Made by a program: the position numbers and the translations under genes | In this document: piece by piece, positions 25,438 through 33,803 of the stretch | How the letters are laid out: every line of letters starts with the position of its first letter | How positions within the stretch are numbered: position 1 is the first letter of the stretch | Notes under the pieces: generated by a model | Seen by the model: only the letters and a program-made list of their open reading frames with translations | Told to the model about the DNA's origin: nothing | Databases searched by the model: none | Assembly (NCBI RefSeq): GCF_000696095.1 | Contig: NZ_BAYX01000024.1 | Location: 49,101 to 113,100, forward strand | Direction: 5' to 3' | DNA from: Rhizobium rhizogenes NBRC 13257 | GTDB taxonomy: Bacteria; Pseudomonadota; Alphaproteobacteria; Rhizobiales; Rhizobiaceae | Length of the DNA stretch: 64,000 nt

Positions 25438-26574
25438 GTGAGCGGCCGCATCATCCAATTCGGAACGAGCCGCTTCCTCCAGGCGCATGTGGCATTCTTC
25501 CTCCACGAAGCGGCCGAAGCTGGCCAGAAGGTCGGCCCCATCTCCGTCGTTCAGGTCTCCGGATCAGGCAGCCGAAGCGGCCGCGTCGCGGCATTCGGCC
25601 GGCCGGAAGGCTATCCCGTCGTCATTCGCGGCATGTCGGACGGCAAGGTGATCGATCGCACGGTTCGGGTTAAAAGTGTCGACCGCGGCCTGTCGGCGGC
25701 AAGCGACTGGGCCGAGATCACCCGGCTCTTTGTCGAAGAAGCGGATTTCGTCGTCTCCAACACAGGCGATACCGGCTATCGGACCGATCCGGATGGCGAT
25801 GACTTCTCCGCAGGCGACCGCCCTCCACACTCATTCCCGGCAAAACTGGCAGAGCTTCTCTGTCGTCGCTGGCAGGCATCGGCGCGTCCCCTGGTAGTGC
25901 TGCCCTGCGAACTGGTGACGAGCAACGGTCAGGCCCTGAAACAGGTCGTCGTCGAAAGCGCACGGCGAAACGGTTTGCCGGCAGATTTCTTCGAATGGCT
26001 CGGCCGCGATGTCGCCTTTGCCGATACGCTGGTCGACAGGATCGTGTCCGAACCCATCGAACCGATTGGCGCCGTCGCGGAACCCTATGCCCTCTGGGCA
26101 ATCAAACGGGCACCGGGTGTCCGCCTGCCCTGCACGCACGAGCAGATCGTGCTGACCGACGATCTCGAACCCTATGAGCGCCTGAAGCTGCATATCCTCA
26201 ACCTCGGGCATACCTATCTGGCCGAGATCTGGCAGACCGATGGCCATGCGAGTGATCAGACGGTCGGCGGAATTCTCGCTGATCCGAGCATACGGATGCG
26301 GCTGGAAGCCCTCTATGAGAACGAGGTCGTCCCCGGCTTCGCCTCGAAAGGCATGGGTGAAGAAGCCCGGACCTATGTCGCGACCACGCTCGATCGCTTC
26401 CTTAACCCGTTCCTCAATCACCGCATTGCCGATATCGCGCAGCATCACGCCCAGAAGGTCGAGCGCCGCATCGCCGCCTTTCTCGACTGGGTCGGAGAGA
26501 CGCCTGAACAGCACGCAGCCCCAACCCTGCGCGGCATAGCGTCACGCTATCCGACATCGGGAGGGGCAGCATGA
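25438..26574 (+). CDS. Tagaturonate/fructuronate reductase-like (mannitol dehydrogenase family)
   Basis: 378 residues from a GTG with GGAAG upstream. N-terminal Rossmann opening IIQFGTSRFLQAH resembles UxaB (IIQFGEGNFLRAF); VVLPCELVTSNGQALK and the catalytic segment YERLKLHILNLGHT (Lys and Asn/His) match the polyol/uronate reductase family. It is shorter than E. coli UxaB (483 residues). In context it would reduce D-tagaturonate to D-altronate with NADH, connecting the dehydrogenase at 29574 to the altronate dehydratase at 30589. First gene of a seven-gene run; its stop overlaps the next start by 4 nt. Confidence 0.8.
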   Translation: MSGRIIQFGTSRFLQAHVAFFLHEAAEAGQKVGPISVVQVSGSGSRSGRVAAFGRPEGYPVVIRGMSDGKVIDRTVRVKSVDRGLSAASDWAEITRLFVEEADFVVSNTGDTGYRTDPDGDDFSAGDRPPHSFPAKLAELLCRRWQASARPLVVLPCELVTSNGQALKQVVVESARRNGLPADFFEWLGRDVAFADTLVDRIVSEPIEPIGAVAEPYALWAIKRAPGVRLPCTHEQIVLTDDLEPYERLKLHILNLGHTYLAEIWQTDGHASDQTVGGILADPSIRMRLEALYENEVVPGFASKGMGEEARTYVATTLDRFLNPFLNHRIADIAQHHAQKVERRIAAFLDWVGETPEQHAAPTLRGIASRYPTSGGAA

Positions 26575-27254
26575 GCTACCAGTTCGATTTTGCCTCCCTC
26601 CTGCCCTACTGGAAGGAGTTCGCGCTCGGCGTCTGGCTGACACTTCAGCTCTCCGTCATCTCCACAGTCATCGGCTTCGTCCTCGGCACGCTCTGCGCCA
26701 TCGGCCGGGCCGACGGCGGCCCCTGGCTTCGCGGCATCATTGCCACCTATGTCGAAGTCATCCGCAACACGCCGCTGCTGGTGCAGGTGTTTCTGGTCTA
26801 TTTCGGTATCGCTACCCTCGGCGTCCACGTCTCGGCGAACATGGCTGCCGTCGTAGCCCTGGTCGTCAATGTCGGCGCCTATACCTGCGAGATCGTCCGC
26901 GCCGGCCTGCAATCCATCCACAAGGCGCAGCTCGAAGCGGCGGAATGTCTTGGGCTGTCGCGCAAGCAGACCTACTGGCATGTGATCATCCGCCCTGCCA
27001 TCGAGCGCGTCTATCCGGCGCTGACCAGCCAGTATGTGCTGCTGATGCTGGCCTCCTCGATCACCTCGCAGATTTCGGCGGAAGAACTGACCGCCGTCGC
27101 CAACCGCATCCAGTCGGATACGTTCCGCAGCTTCGAAACCTACATCGTCGTCGGTGTCCTCTATCTCCTCCTGTCCTTCGTCGTCCGCATCGCCCTCTGG
27201 CTGCTGGGCCTTGGTCTCTTTGTTCGCCGGCGCAAGCTCGGCACGGCTCTGTAA
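26571..27254 (+). CDS. Polar amino-acid-type ABC transporter permease (first)
   Basis: 227 residues, five hydrophobic segments, with the HisM/GlnP signature VIRNTPLLVQVFLVYFGIA and the EAA loop AAECLGLSRKQTY. Belongs to the PAAT importer group. It starts in the stop codon overlap of the reductase gene, so this importer is tied to the sugar-acid enzymes; the solute may be an acidic sugar rather than an amino acid (inference). Confidence 0.85.
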   Translation: MSYQFDFASLLPYWKEFALGVWLTLQLSVISTVIGFVLGTLCAIGRADGGPWLRGIIATYVEVIRNTPLLVQVFLVYFGIATLGVHVSANMAAVVALVVNVGAYTCEIVRAGLQSIHKAQLEAAECLGLSRKQTYWHVIIRPAIERVYPALTSQYVLLMLASSITSQISAEELTAVANRIQSDTFRSFETYIVVGVLYLLLSFVVRIALWLLGLGLFVRRRKLGTAL

Positions 27255-27265
27255 AGGACGCGGCC

Positions 27266-27919
27266 ATGACAACATTCGGCTTGGTTCATCTGGAGTTTCT
27301 GGGTTGGGCGGCGATGTGGACAGCGGGCCTTTCGGTGATCGCCTTCCTCGGCGGTGGCTTTCTCGGCTTTCTCGTCGCGCTGGCACGCGTCAGCAGCTCG
27401 GGCGCATTACGAACGGCGGCGGCGGCCTACATTCAGATCGTTCAGGGCACACCGCTGCTGGTGCTGCTGTTCCTCATCTATTTCGGCATCGCCATTCTCG
27501 GCTTCGATCAGGTTCCGGCGATCATCGCCGCAGCAGCCGGCCTCATCATCTATTCCTCCGGCTTCCTCGGCGAGATCTGGCGGGGCTGTATCGAATCCGT
27601 GCCGAAGACCCAGTGGGAAGCGGCGGAGTGTCTGGCCCTGTCGCGCTGGCAGCGCATGATCAAGGTCATCCTGCCGCAAGCGCTGCGCATCGCCACGCCG
27701 CCGACCGTCGGCTTTCTGGTGCAGATCGTCAAGAACACCTCGCTCGCCTCGGTCGTCGGCTTTGTCGAGCTGTCGCAGGCCGGCAAGCTCATCAACAATT
27801 CGATCTTCGAACCCTTCACCGTCTTCATCGTGGTGGCAGTATTTTACTTCGCCATGTGCTTTCCGCTCTCTCTGTGGAGCCGCAACCTCGAGAGGAAGCT
27901 CAATGTCGCCAATCGTTAA
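27266..27919 (+). CDS. Polar amino-acid-type ABC transporter permease (second)
   Basis: 217 residues from the ATG at 27266 (11 bp after the previous stop). Five hydrophobic segments, IVQGTPLLVLLFLIYFGIA signature and EAA loop AAECLALSRWQRM. Forms a heterodimer with the previous permease. Its 3' end overlaps the ATPase gene by 17 nt. Confidence 0.88.
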   Translation: MTTFGLVHLEFLGWAAMWTAGLSVIAFLGGGFLGFLVALARVSSSGALRTAAAAYIQIVQGTPLLVLLFLIYFGIAILGFDQVPAIIAAAAGLIIYSSGFLGEIWRGCIESVPKTQWEAAECLALSRWQRMIKVILPQALRIATPPTVGFLVQIVKNTSLASVVGFVELSQAGKLINNSIFEPFTVFIVVAVFYFAMCFPLSLWSRNLERKLNVANR

Positions 27920-28631
27920 AGTCACCAACGTCCACAAGGCCTTCGGCGCCGTCAAAGTTTTGAACGGCGTATCGTTCGAGGTTGGACGCGGCGAGGTTGC
28001 CGCCGTGATCGGCCAGTCCGGTTCGGGCAAGTCGACGGCGTTGCGCTGTATCAACGCGCTCGAGACCATCGAAAGCGGCATGATCGAGGTCTGCGACCAT
28101 GCCGTCCATGACCCCAAGCTCGACAAGAGCGCGCTGCGCCGCGACGTCGGCATCGTCTTCCAGAGTTACAACCTCTTTCCTCACCTGACGGCCGAGCAGA
28201 ACATCATGCTCGCTCCGACCTGCGTGAAGAAGCTTGGCAAGGCCGCCGCCCGCGATCTGGCACGCGAAGTGCTGAGCCGCGTCGGCCTAGAAGCCAAGGC
28301 AGAACATTTTCCGGAACAGCTTTCCGGCGGCCAGCAGCAGCGCGTGGCAATTGCCCGCTCCCTGGCGATGAAGCCGAAGCTGATGCTCTTCGACGAAGTG
28401 ACGTCGGCGCTCGATCCACAGCTGACCGGTGAGGTGCTGAAGGTCATGGAGGATCTCGCCCGTGGCGGGATGACGATGATCCTCGTCACGCATGAGATGG
28501 CCTTTGCCCGCAAGGTGGCATCAAAGGTCGTCTACATGCATCAGGGTCAGGTCTGGGAAACCGGGCCGGGCGCGATGCTGGACAATCCGCAAACGAAGGA
28601 ATTGCGCGAATTCGTGGGTAGCGGCCTCTGA
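27903..28631 (+). CDS. Polar amino-acid-type ABC transporter ATPase
   Basis: 242 residues, from the ATG at 27903 inside the end of the permease gene. Walker A GQSGSGKST, Q-loop IVFQSYNLFPHLT, signature LSGGQQQRVAIARSLA, Walker B LMLFDEVTSALD, and switch His in LVTHEMAFA. Close to GlnQ/HisP. Energises uptake with the two upstream permeases. Confidence 0.92.
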   Translation: MSPIVKVTNVHKAFGAVKVLNGVSFEVGRGEVAAVIGQSGSGKSTALRCINALETIESGMIEVCDHAVHDPKLDKSALRRDVGIVFQSYNLFPHLTAEQNIMLAPTCVKKLGKAAARDLAREVLSRVGLEAKAEHFPEQLSGGQQQRVAIARSLAMKPKLMLFDEVTSALDPQLTGEVLKVMEDLARGGMTMILVTHEMAFARKVASKVVYMHQGQVWETGPGAMLDNPQTKELREFVGSGL

Positions 28632-28670
28632 GGCCGAAACGGGAAGAGATTTTGTTGGAAGGACAATGGG

Positions 28671-29483
28671 ATGGAGAACATGAAACGTAGAAGTTTTCTG
28701 GCAGGCATAACCGGCGCATTGGCCGGTGCAACAATATTGGGTGTCAATGCGCGCCAGGCTCTGGCCGATACGCTGGAGACCATCAAGACGCGGAAGAAGC
28801 TGCTGATCGCTGTCGATCTCGGCTCACCGCCATTCGGCATGAGCGATGCGGCGATGCAGCCGACCGGCTCCGACGTCGAGACCGCCAAGCTTCTGGCCGC
28901 CGATCTCGGCTATCCGCTGGAAATCGTGCCCGTCACCAGCCCGAACCGCGTGCCCTTCCTGCTGACCAGCAAGGCCGACATCGTCATGGCGTCCTTCAGT
29001 GTCAACGAGGAGCGCAAGAAGGTCATCGATTTCACCGATGCCTATGGCGTCATCCAGATCGTTGTCGCAGCGCCGAAAAGCGCAAACATCAAGACCCTGC
29101 AGGATGTTGTCGGCCAGCGCCTTGGCACGACCCGCGGCTCGACCAACGACAAGGTCGCGACGACGGAGGCACAAGGCGCCGAAATGGTGCGCTATGACGA
29201 CGACGCGACACTAATCACCGCGCTGGTTTCCGGCCAGGTCAACATCATGGCGTCCTCGCCACAGATCATGGCCGCCGTCAACCAGCGCCGCACGAGCGAC
29301 CCGCTCGAGGTCAAGCTGGTGCTGAAGACCAACCCTTACGCCATCGGCCTGCGCAAGGGCGACGACGCGCTGAAGGCGACGCTGAACGAATGGATCGCCA
29401 AGAACCTTGCCAACGGCAAGCTCAACGAGATCTATCAGAAGTATAATGGCGTAGCGCTTCCGGCCGAGATGCCGAAGACGTAA
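28671..29483 (+). CDS. Periplasmic binding protein of the amino-acid-type ABC importer
   Basis: 270 residues; ATG at 28671 with GGAAGGA 8 bases upstream. The N-terminus MKRRSFLAGITGA is a twin-arginine type signal (RRSFL), with cleavage likely after ALA near residue 32. The rest is an SBP family 3 fold (LIAVDLGSPPFGM, IDFTDAYGV, IYQKYNG). A Tat signal on a binding protein is less usual and suggests folding before export. Ends the import set; a hairpin follows at 29494. Confidence 0.88.
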   Translation: MENMKRRSFLAGITGALAGATILGVNARQALADTLETIKTRKKLLIAVDLGSPPFGMSDAAMQPTGSDVETAKLLAADLGYPLEIVPVTSPNRVPFLLTSKADIVMASFSVNEERKKVIDFTDAYGVIQIVVAAPKSANIKTLQDVVGQRLGTTRGSTNDKVATTEAQGAEMVRYDDDATLITALVSGQVNIMASSPQIMAAVNQRRTSDPLEVKLVLKTNPYAIGLRKGDDALKATLNEWIAKNLANGKLNEIYQKYNGVALPAEMPKT

Positions 29484-29493
29484 AACAAACACC

Positions 29494-29517
29494 GGAGCGC
29501 CGCATTGTCGGCGCTCC
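29494..29517 (+). terminator. Hairpin after the binding protein gene
   Basis: Perfect 9-bp stem GGAGCGCCG / CGGCGCTCC with a 6-nt loop, no T tail. The next gene runs the same way 57 bp on, so this is more likely an intra-operon stabiliser or attenuator than a full stop. Confidence 0.5.
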
Positions 29518-29573
29518 CTGCAACCCCGTAAAGCGGTTCGAGCGGGCTGGCCCCTGCGGACAAGGAGTAAACG

Positions 29574-30584
29574 ATGAAAGCACTGATCTGCAACGAGCCG
29601 GGCCGGCTGTCTCTGATCGAGCGGGATATTCCCGTTCCTGCGGATGGCGAGGTGCTGGTCCGCATCAAACGCGTCGGCATATGCGGCACCGATTTTCATA
29701 TCTTCCAGGGCAAGCACCCCTTCCTCGAATATCCGCGCGTCATGGGCCATGAGCTCTCAGGCATCGTCGAGGACGCACAAGAATCACCGCGGCTGAAGAA
29801 GGGCGACAATGTCTACATCGTCCCTTATCTCTCCTGCGGAAAATGCGTTGCCTGCCGTCGCGGCGTGACCAATGCCTGCCAGAATATCGCCGTGCTCGGC
29901 GTGCACAAAGACGGCGGCATGTCCGAATATCTGTGCGTTCCCGAACAGAACGTCATCTCGGCCGGAAAGGCCTCGCTCGACGAGGCTGCAATGATCGAGT
30001 TCCTGGCGATCGGCGCCCATGGCGTCAAGCGCGGCAACATCCAGGCTTCCGATCGCGTTCTCGTCGTCGGCTCGGGACCGATCGGCATGTCGGCGATCAT
30101 CTTCGCCAAGGCGCGCGGTGCTGATGTGACCGTCATGGATATGCGCGAGGATCGCCTTGCCTTTACGACCAGCGCGCTCGGCGCCGACAGGACCCTTCTC
30201 GCCAACGAAAACGCAGAGGCGGAAGCCAAGCGCCTAACGGATGGGGATTTCTTCGATGTCGTCATCGACGCCACCGGCAATGCCGGCGCGATGCAACGCG
30301 GCTTCGGCTTCGTCGCCCACGCGGGCCGATACGTCCTCGTCAGCGTCGTGCGCCAGGACATCACTTTCTCCGATCCGGAATTCCACAAGCGCGAGACCAC
30401 ACTCTTTGCCAGCCGCAATGCTCAGCCGGACGATTTTGCCGAAGTAGTGAAGCAGATGGAAGCGGGACGCGTGCCGACGGCCGCCCTCAACACCCATCGC
30501 GGCGCGCTGTCCGACGCTCCCGGGCTCTTCACCGAATGGCTACGCCCCGAAGCCGGCGTCATCAAAGCCATTCTGGAGGTGTGA
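29574..30584 (+). CDS. Zinc alcohol dehydrogenase, L-galactonate 5-dehydrogenase-like
   Basis: 336 residues with AAGGAG 6 bases upstream. Zinc-type medium-chain dehydrogenase: catalytic zinc Cys in GICGTDFH and GHE, structural zinc cysteines in CGKCVACRRGVTNAC, NAD site VVGSGPIGMSA. The order of motifs and the stretch FSDPEFHKRETTLFASRNA are very like E. coli LgoD (YjjN), which oxidises L-galactonate to D-tagaturonate. With the reductase at 25438 and the altronate dehydratase at 30589 it makes a coherent route to 2-keto-3-deoxygluconate. Other polyol or aldonate substrates are possible. Confidence 0.82.
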   Translation: MKALICNEPGRLSLIERDIPVPADGEVLVRIKRVGICGTDFHIFQGKHPFLEYPRVMGHELSGIVEDAQESPRLKKGDNVYIVPYLSCGKCVACRRGVTNACQNIAVLGVHKDGGMSEYLCVPEQNVISAGKASLDEAAMIEFLAIGAHGVKRGNIQASDRVLVVGSGPIGMSAIIFAKARGADVTVMDMREDRLAFTTSALGADRTLLANENAEAEAKRLTDGDFFDVVIDATGNAGAMQRGFGFVAHAGRYVLVSVVRQDITFSDPEFHKRETTLFASRNAQPDDFAEVVKQMEAGRVPTAALNTHRGALSDAPGLFTEWLRPEAGVIKAILEV

Positions 30585-30588
30585 TCGC

Positions 30589-32112
30589 ATGGCCGCGCCG
30601 CGCACGCTTCGTCTCCATGAGGCCGACAATGTCGTCATCACCATCGAAAGCCTGTCACGCGGCAAGGTAATCGATGGCGGCGTCACGGTCGCGGCACCCG
30701 TTCCGCGTGGCCACAAGGTCGCCGTCCAGACGATCCGGACCGGCGAGCCGATCCGCAAATTCGGACAGATCATCGGTTTTGCGAGCAGCGATATCCAGCC
30801 GGGCGACTGGGTGCACGAACACAATGTCGCGATTCATGATTTCGAGCGCGATTATGCCTTTTCCTCCGAGGCGAAGCCCGATGGCGGGCTTCTGCCCGGC
30901 GAAAGCCCAGCAACATTCGAGGGGTTCCGGCGCGCCGACGGCCGCGTCGGCACGCGAAATTATATCGGCATCCTCAGCTCGGTGAACTGTTCCGCCACCG
31001 TCGTCGACTTCATCGCCGACGAGATCATGCGCTCCGGCATCCTTGCCGATTATCCCAATGTCGACGGCGTCGTTCCCTTCACGCACGGAACCGGATGCGG
31101 CATGGGCAGCAAGGGCGAGGAATATGATCTGCTGGCAAGGACCCAATGGGGCTATGCCAGCCACCCCAATTTCTCCGCCATCCTTCTGATCGGGCTTGGC
31201 TGCGAGGTGTTTCAGATCCCGCGCCTGAAAAAGACCTACGGGATTGCCGAGGGCGAGCATTTTCAGAGCCTGACGATCCAGGAGGTCGGCGGTACGCGTA
31301 AATCTGTGATGATGGGTGTCGAGAAAATCCGCGAGATGCTACCGTTTGCCAACAAGTCGGTGCGCGAGACGGTTCCGGCCTCGGAGCTGATGCTGGCGCT
31401 GCAATGCGGCGGTTCGGACGGCTATTCCGGGCTGACCGCCAATCCTGCGCTGGGAGCAGCCGTCGATATTCTCGTGCGTCATGGTGGCACCGCGATCCTC
31501 TCTGAAACGCCGGAGATCTATGGCGCGGAACACCTCCTCACTCGGCGGGCGGAAAGCCCCGAAGTCGGCCAGAAGATCGTTGACCTGATCGACTGGTGGC
31601 GCGATTACGCCGCCAAAACGGGCGGTGAATTGAACAACAACCCCTCGCCCGGCAACAAGGCCGGCGGCTTGACGACCATCCTGGAGAAATCCCTCGGCGC
31701 CGTCGCCAAGGGCGGCAGTTCCACCCTGCGCGGCGTCTATCGCTATGCCGAACGCATCGACCGCAAGGGCTTCGTCTACATGGATACGCCCGGCTACGAT
31801 CCGGTCGCGGCGACCGGCCAGGTTGCGGGCGGCGCCAACGTACTCTGCTTCACCACCGGCCGTGGATCGGCCTATGGCTGCAAGCCGACGCCTTCCCTCA
31901 AGCTCGCCACCAATTCCGATCTGTTCACACGGATGGAAGAGGACATGGACATCAATTGCGGCGATATCATCGACGGCGTGTCGATCGAGGAAAAGGGCCG
32001 CGAGATCTTCCAGTCCATTCTGGAGACCGCCTCCGGCAAGCGCTCGAAATCCGAACTGCTCGGCTACGGCCGCAACGAATTCGTACCCTGGCAGCTCGGC
32101 GCGACGATGTGA
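30589..32112 (+). CDS. uxaA: Altronate dehydratase
   Basis: 507 residues, the length of UxaA. N-terminal SAF domain (about 1-95; WVHEHNVAIHD) followed by the UxaA domain with DGRVGTRNYIGILSSVNCSA, FTHGTGCGMGSKGEEYD, LIGLGCEVFQI and LALQCGGSDGYSG. It dehydrates D-altronate to 2-keto-3-deoxy-D-gluconate using iron or manganese. Related galactarate dehydratases share these motifs, but the neighbours favour altronate. Four bases after the dehydrogenase stop, so translation is coupled. Confidence 0.88.
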   Translation: MAAPRTLRLHEADNVVITIESLSRGKVIDGGVTVAAPVPRGHKVAVQTIRTGEPIRKFGQIIGFASSDIQPGDWVHEHNVAIHDFERDYAFSSEAKPDGGLLPGESPATFEGFRRADGRVGTRNYIGILSSVNCSATVVDFIADEIMRSGILADYPNVDGVVPFTHGTGCGMGSKGEEYDLLARTQWGYASHPNFSAILLIGLGCEVFQIPRLKKTYGIAEGEHFQSLTIQEVGGTRKSVMMGVEKIREMLPFANKSVRETVPASELMLALQCGGSDGYSGLTANPALGAAVDILVRHGGTAILSETPEIYGAEHLLTRRAESPEVGQKIVDLIDWWRDYAAKTGGELNNNPSPGNKAGGLTTILEKSLGAVAKGGSSTLRGVYRYAERIDRKGFVYMDTPGYDPVAATGQVAGGANVLCFTTGRGSAYGCKPTPSLKLATNSDLFTRMEEDMDINCGDIIDGVSIEEKGREIFQSILETASGKRSKSELLGYGRNEFVPWQLGATM

Positions 32113-32165
32113 TCTCAAGAGCCGTTGAAATCATCGCTGTCAACAGGTGTCTCTCCATGAAATAA

Positions 32166-32259
32166 CTTACCGATCGGGAAGTATTTTGATCTCCACGCGA
32201 TATACTTACCGATCGGTAAGATCACCCTTGTTGGCATGAAAATCTTCCTGTACGGTAAG
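32166..32259 (+). promoter_or_regulatory. Three palindromic operators at 39-bp spacing upstream of hipB
   Basis: CTTACCGATCGGGAAG (32166-32181), CTTACCGATCGGTAAG (32205-32220, perfect palindrome) and CTTCCTGTACGGTAAG (32244-32259) are three copies of one 16-bp element. Start-to-start distances are exactly 39 bp twice. The last one ends 17 bp before the hipB start codon. They are almost certainly HipB binding sites for autorepression. Confidence 0.8.
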
Positions 32260-32276
32260 ACAAACAGGAGATGAGA

Positions 32277-32552
32277 ATGATCCGCTCGGCGCGCGACTTT
32301 GGAACCCTGATCAAAAACAAGCGGAAAGCACTCGGCTGGACGCAGGCCGAACTCGCGACCCGGTCTGGGACAGGCGAGCGCTTCATTGTCGAGCTGGAGG
32401 CGGGCAAGCCGAGTTGTCAGCTTGAAAAGGCACTCATCGTTGCTCGTGCCGTAGGCTGCGAGCTCGCAGATCTCAAATCCGCATCGCCACAGCCGTCGAA
32501 ACAGGAAGACGACGAACTCGGCTTCCTGCCGACCTTTGGTGACGGGACATGA
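32277..32552 (+). CDS. hipB: HipB-like antitoxin, XRE-family repressor
   Basis: 91 residues from the ATG at 32277, which has AGGAG 6 bases upstream; the ATG at 32271 touches that site and is less likely. Helix-turn-helix GWTQAELATRSGTGERFIVE and the LEKALIVARAVGCELADL helix are typical of HipB/HigA-like repressors. It neutralises the HipA kinase and represses its own operon through the palindromes at 32166-32259. The C-terminal tail (from about residue 68) is rich in Ser, Gln and acidic residues. Overlaps hipA by 4 nt. Confidence 0.88.
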   Translation: MIRSARDFGTLIKNKRKALGWTQAELATRSGTGERFIVELEAGKPSCQLEKALIVARAVGCELADLKSASPQPSKQEDDELGFLPTFGDGT

Positions 32553-33781
32553 TAGCCATCTATTACGAGAGATTTCCGGTTGCGTACCTGACGTTCACGG
32601 ATCAGTGGCGTCTCGACTACGATCCCACATGGGAAGCACGCCGCTCCGCTTTTCCAGTTTCGCTTACGATGCCGTTGCAATCAGGACCGGTGGCTGCGGA
32701 CAAACTCCTTCCCTGGCTCGCCAACCTGCTGCCCGAACTTCATCTTGCTGAAATCGGGCAACGCCTCAAGGTATCCCCCCAGGATATCGTCGGTCTCCTT
32801 GGGCATATCGGCCGCGACACCGCCGGTGCCCTGTCCATCGATGAGCCAAAGAAACCCGGCGTCCATCTCAGACCGGTTCCGGACGAGACGGCGCTGGAGC
32901 GCATTCTGAATGAACTTCCAGCCAGGCCATTTCTCGTCGGTGAGCGTGGCGTCTCGATGTCGCTGGCTGGCGTCCAGGAAAAACTGCCGGTCTTTGTCGA
33001 TCAAGATGGCCGGATCTCAATCCCGGTCGACGGCACCCCCTCGACCCATATCGTCAAGCCGGACACGGATCGCCTGACAGGAAGCGTCGACAACGAAGCT
33101 TTCTGCCTGGCGCTGGCCGGGGTATGCGGCCTGGACGCCGCCGAGGCGACGATCGGTCAGGCGGGCAAGCGTCGCTATCTGCTGGTGAAGCGCTATGATC
33201 GTTTCACCGATGGGCAAGGCGACATGCGCCGGGTCCATCAGGAAGATCTTTGCCAGCTTACCGGCCACTTTCCGTTGCAAAAATATGAGCGCTCATCATC
33301 CGGCGCGGGCCTCACGATGAGACAGATGTTCGGTGCGATCAATGATCTGATCTCGCCGGGTGAGCGACTAAAACTGCTGGATGCCGTCATCTTCAACCTG
33401 CTGATCTGCAACTCAGATTCGCATGCGAAAAACTACTCCATCCTGATAGGCGCGGGTGGATCGGCTAAATTGGCGCCGCTATACGACGTGATGTGCGCGG
33501 CAGCTTACGAACAAGTCGATCAGAGCCTGCCGCAAGGCATCGGAGGAAAATTCAACGCTTCGGATCTGCACGGCAAGGATTGGAGAACATTTGCCGAAGA
33601 GGTGGGCCTCAGCCCGGCGTCGACGATCAAGCGTATCGAGGAACTTGCGGAGCTTGTTGACAGTGCCTGCGATAGCGCCAGAACAGACATCTTGGAACGA
33701 GGCGGCGATCCGACAAAGATCCTTGACCGCCTGACCCACTCGATCCGGAAGAGATGCCATCGCATTCGGCGCCAGCTTTAG
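32549..33781 (+). CDS. hipA: HipA-like serine/threonine kinase toxin
   Basis: 410 residues, usual length. N-terminal HipA_N domain (FPVSLTMPLQSGPV) then the kinase core: Ser-containing P-loop motif SMSLAGVQEKLPV (about 137-149), VDNEAFCLALA, LVKRYDRF, catalytic loop NLLICNSDSHAKNYS with Asp, and the metal-binding Asp in LAPLYDVM. HipA enzymes phosphorylate glutamyl-tRNA synthetase or other targets and cause growth arrest. Key residues are intact, so the toxin is probably active. No mobile-element ends are seen around the module. Confidence 0.9.
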   Translation: MIAIYYERFPVAYLTFTDQWRLDYDPTWEARRSAFPVSLTMPLQSGPVAADKLLPWLANLLPELHLAEIGQRLKVSPQDIVGLLGHIGRDTAGALSIDEPKKPGVHLRPVPDETALERILNELPARPFLVGERGVSMSLAGVQEKLPVFVDQDGRISIPVDGTPSTHIVKPDTDRLTGSVDNEAFCLALAGVCGLDAAEATIGQAGKRRYLLVKRYDRFTDGQGDMRRVHQEDLCQLTGHFPLQKYERSSSGAGLTMRQMFGAINDLISPGERLKLLDAVIFNLLICNSDSHAKNYSILIGAGGSAKLAPLYDVMCAAAYEQVDQSLPQGIGGKFNASDLHGKDWRTFAEEVGLSPASTIKRIEELAELVDSACDSARTDILERGGDPTKILDRLTHSIRKRCHRIRRQL

Positions 33782-33803
33782 GAGTTGGTGGAAACCGCGC
33801 ACC

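Noticed and set aside
32166..32259. CRISPR-like or tandem repeat array
   Set aside because: Three short palindromes at 39-bp spacing directly upstream of hipB are operators; no longer array or cas genes exist.
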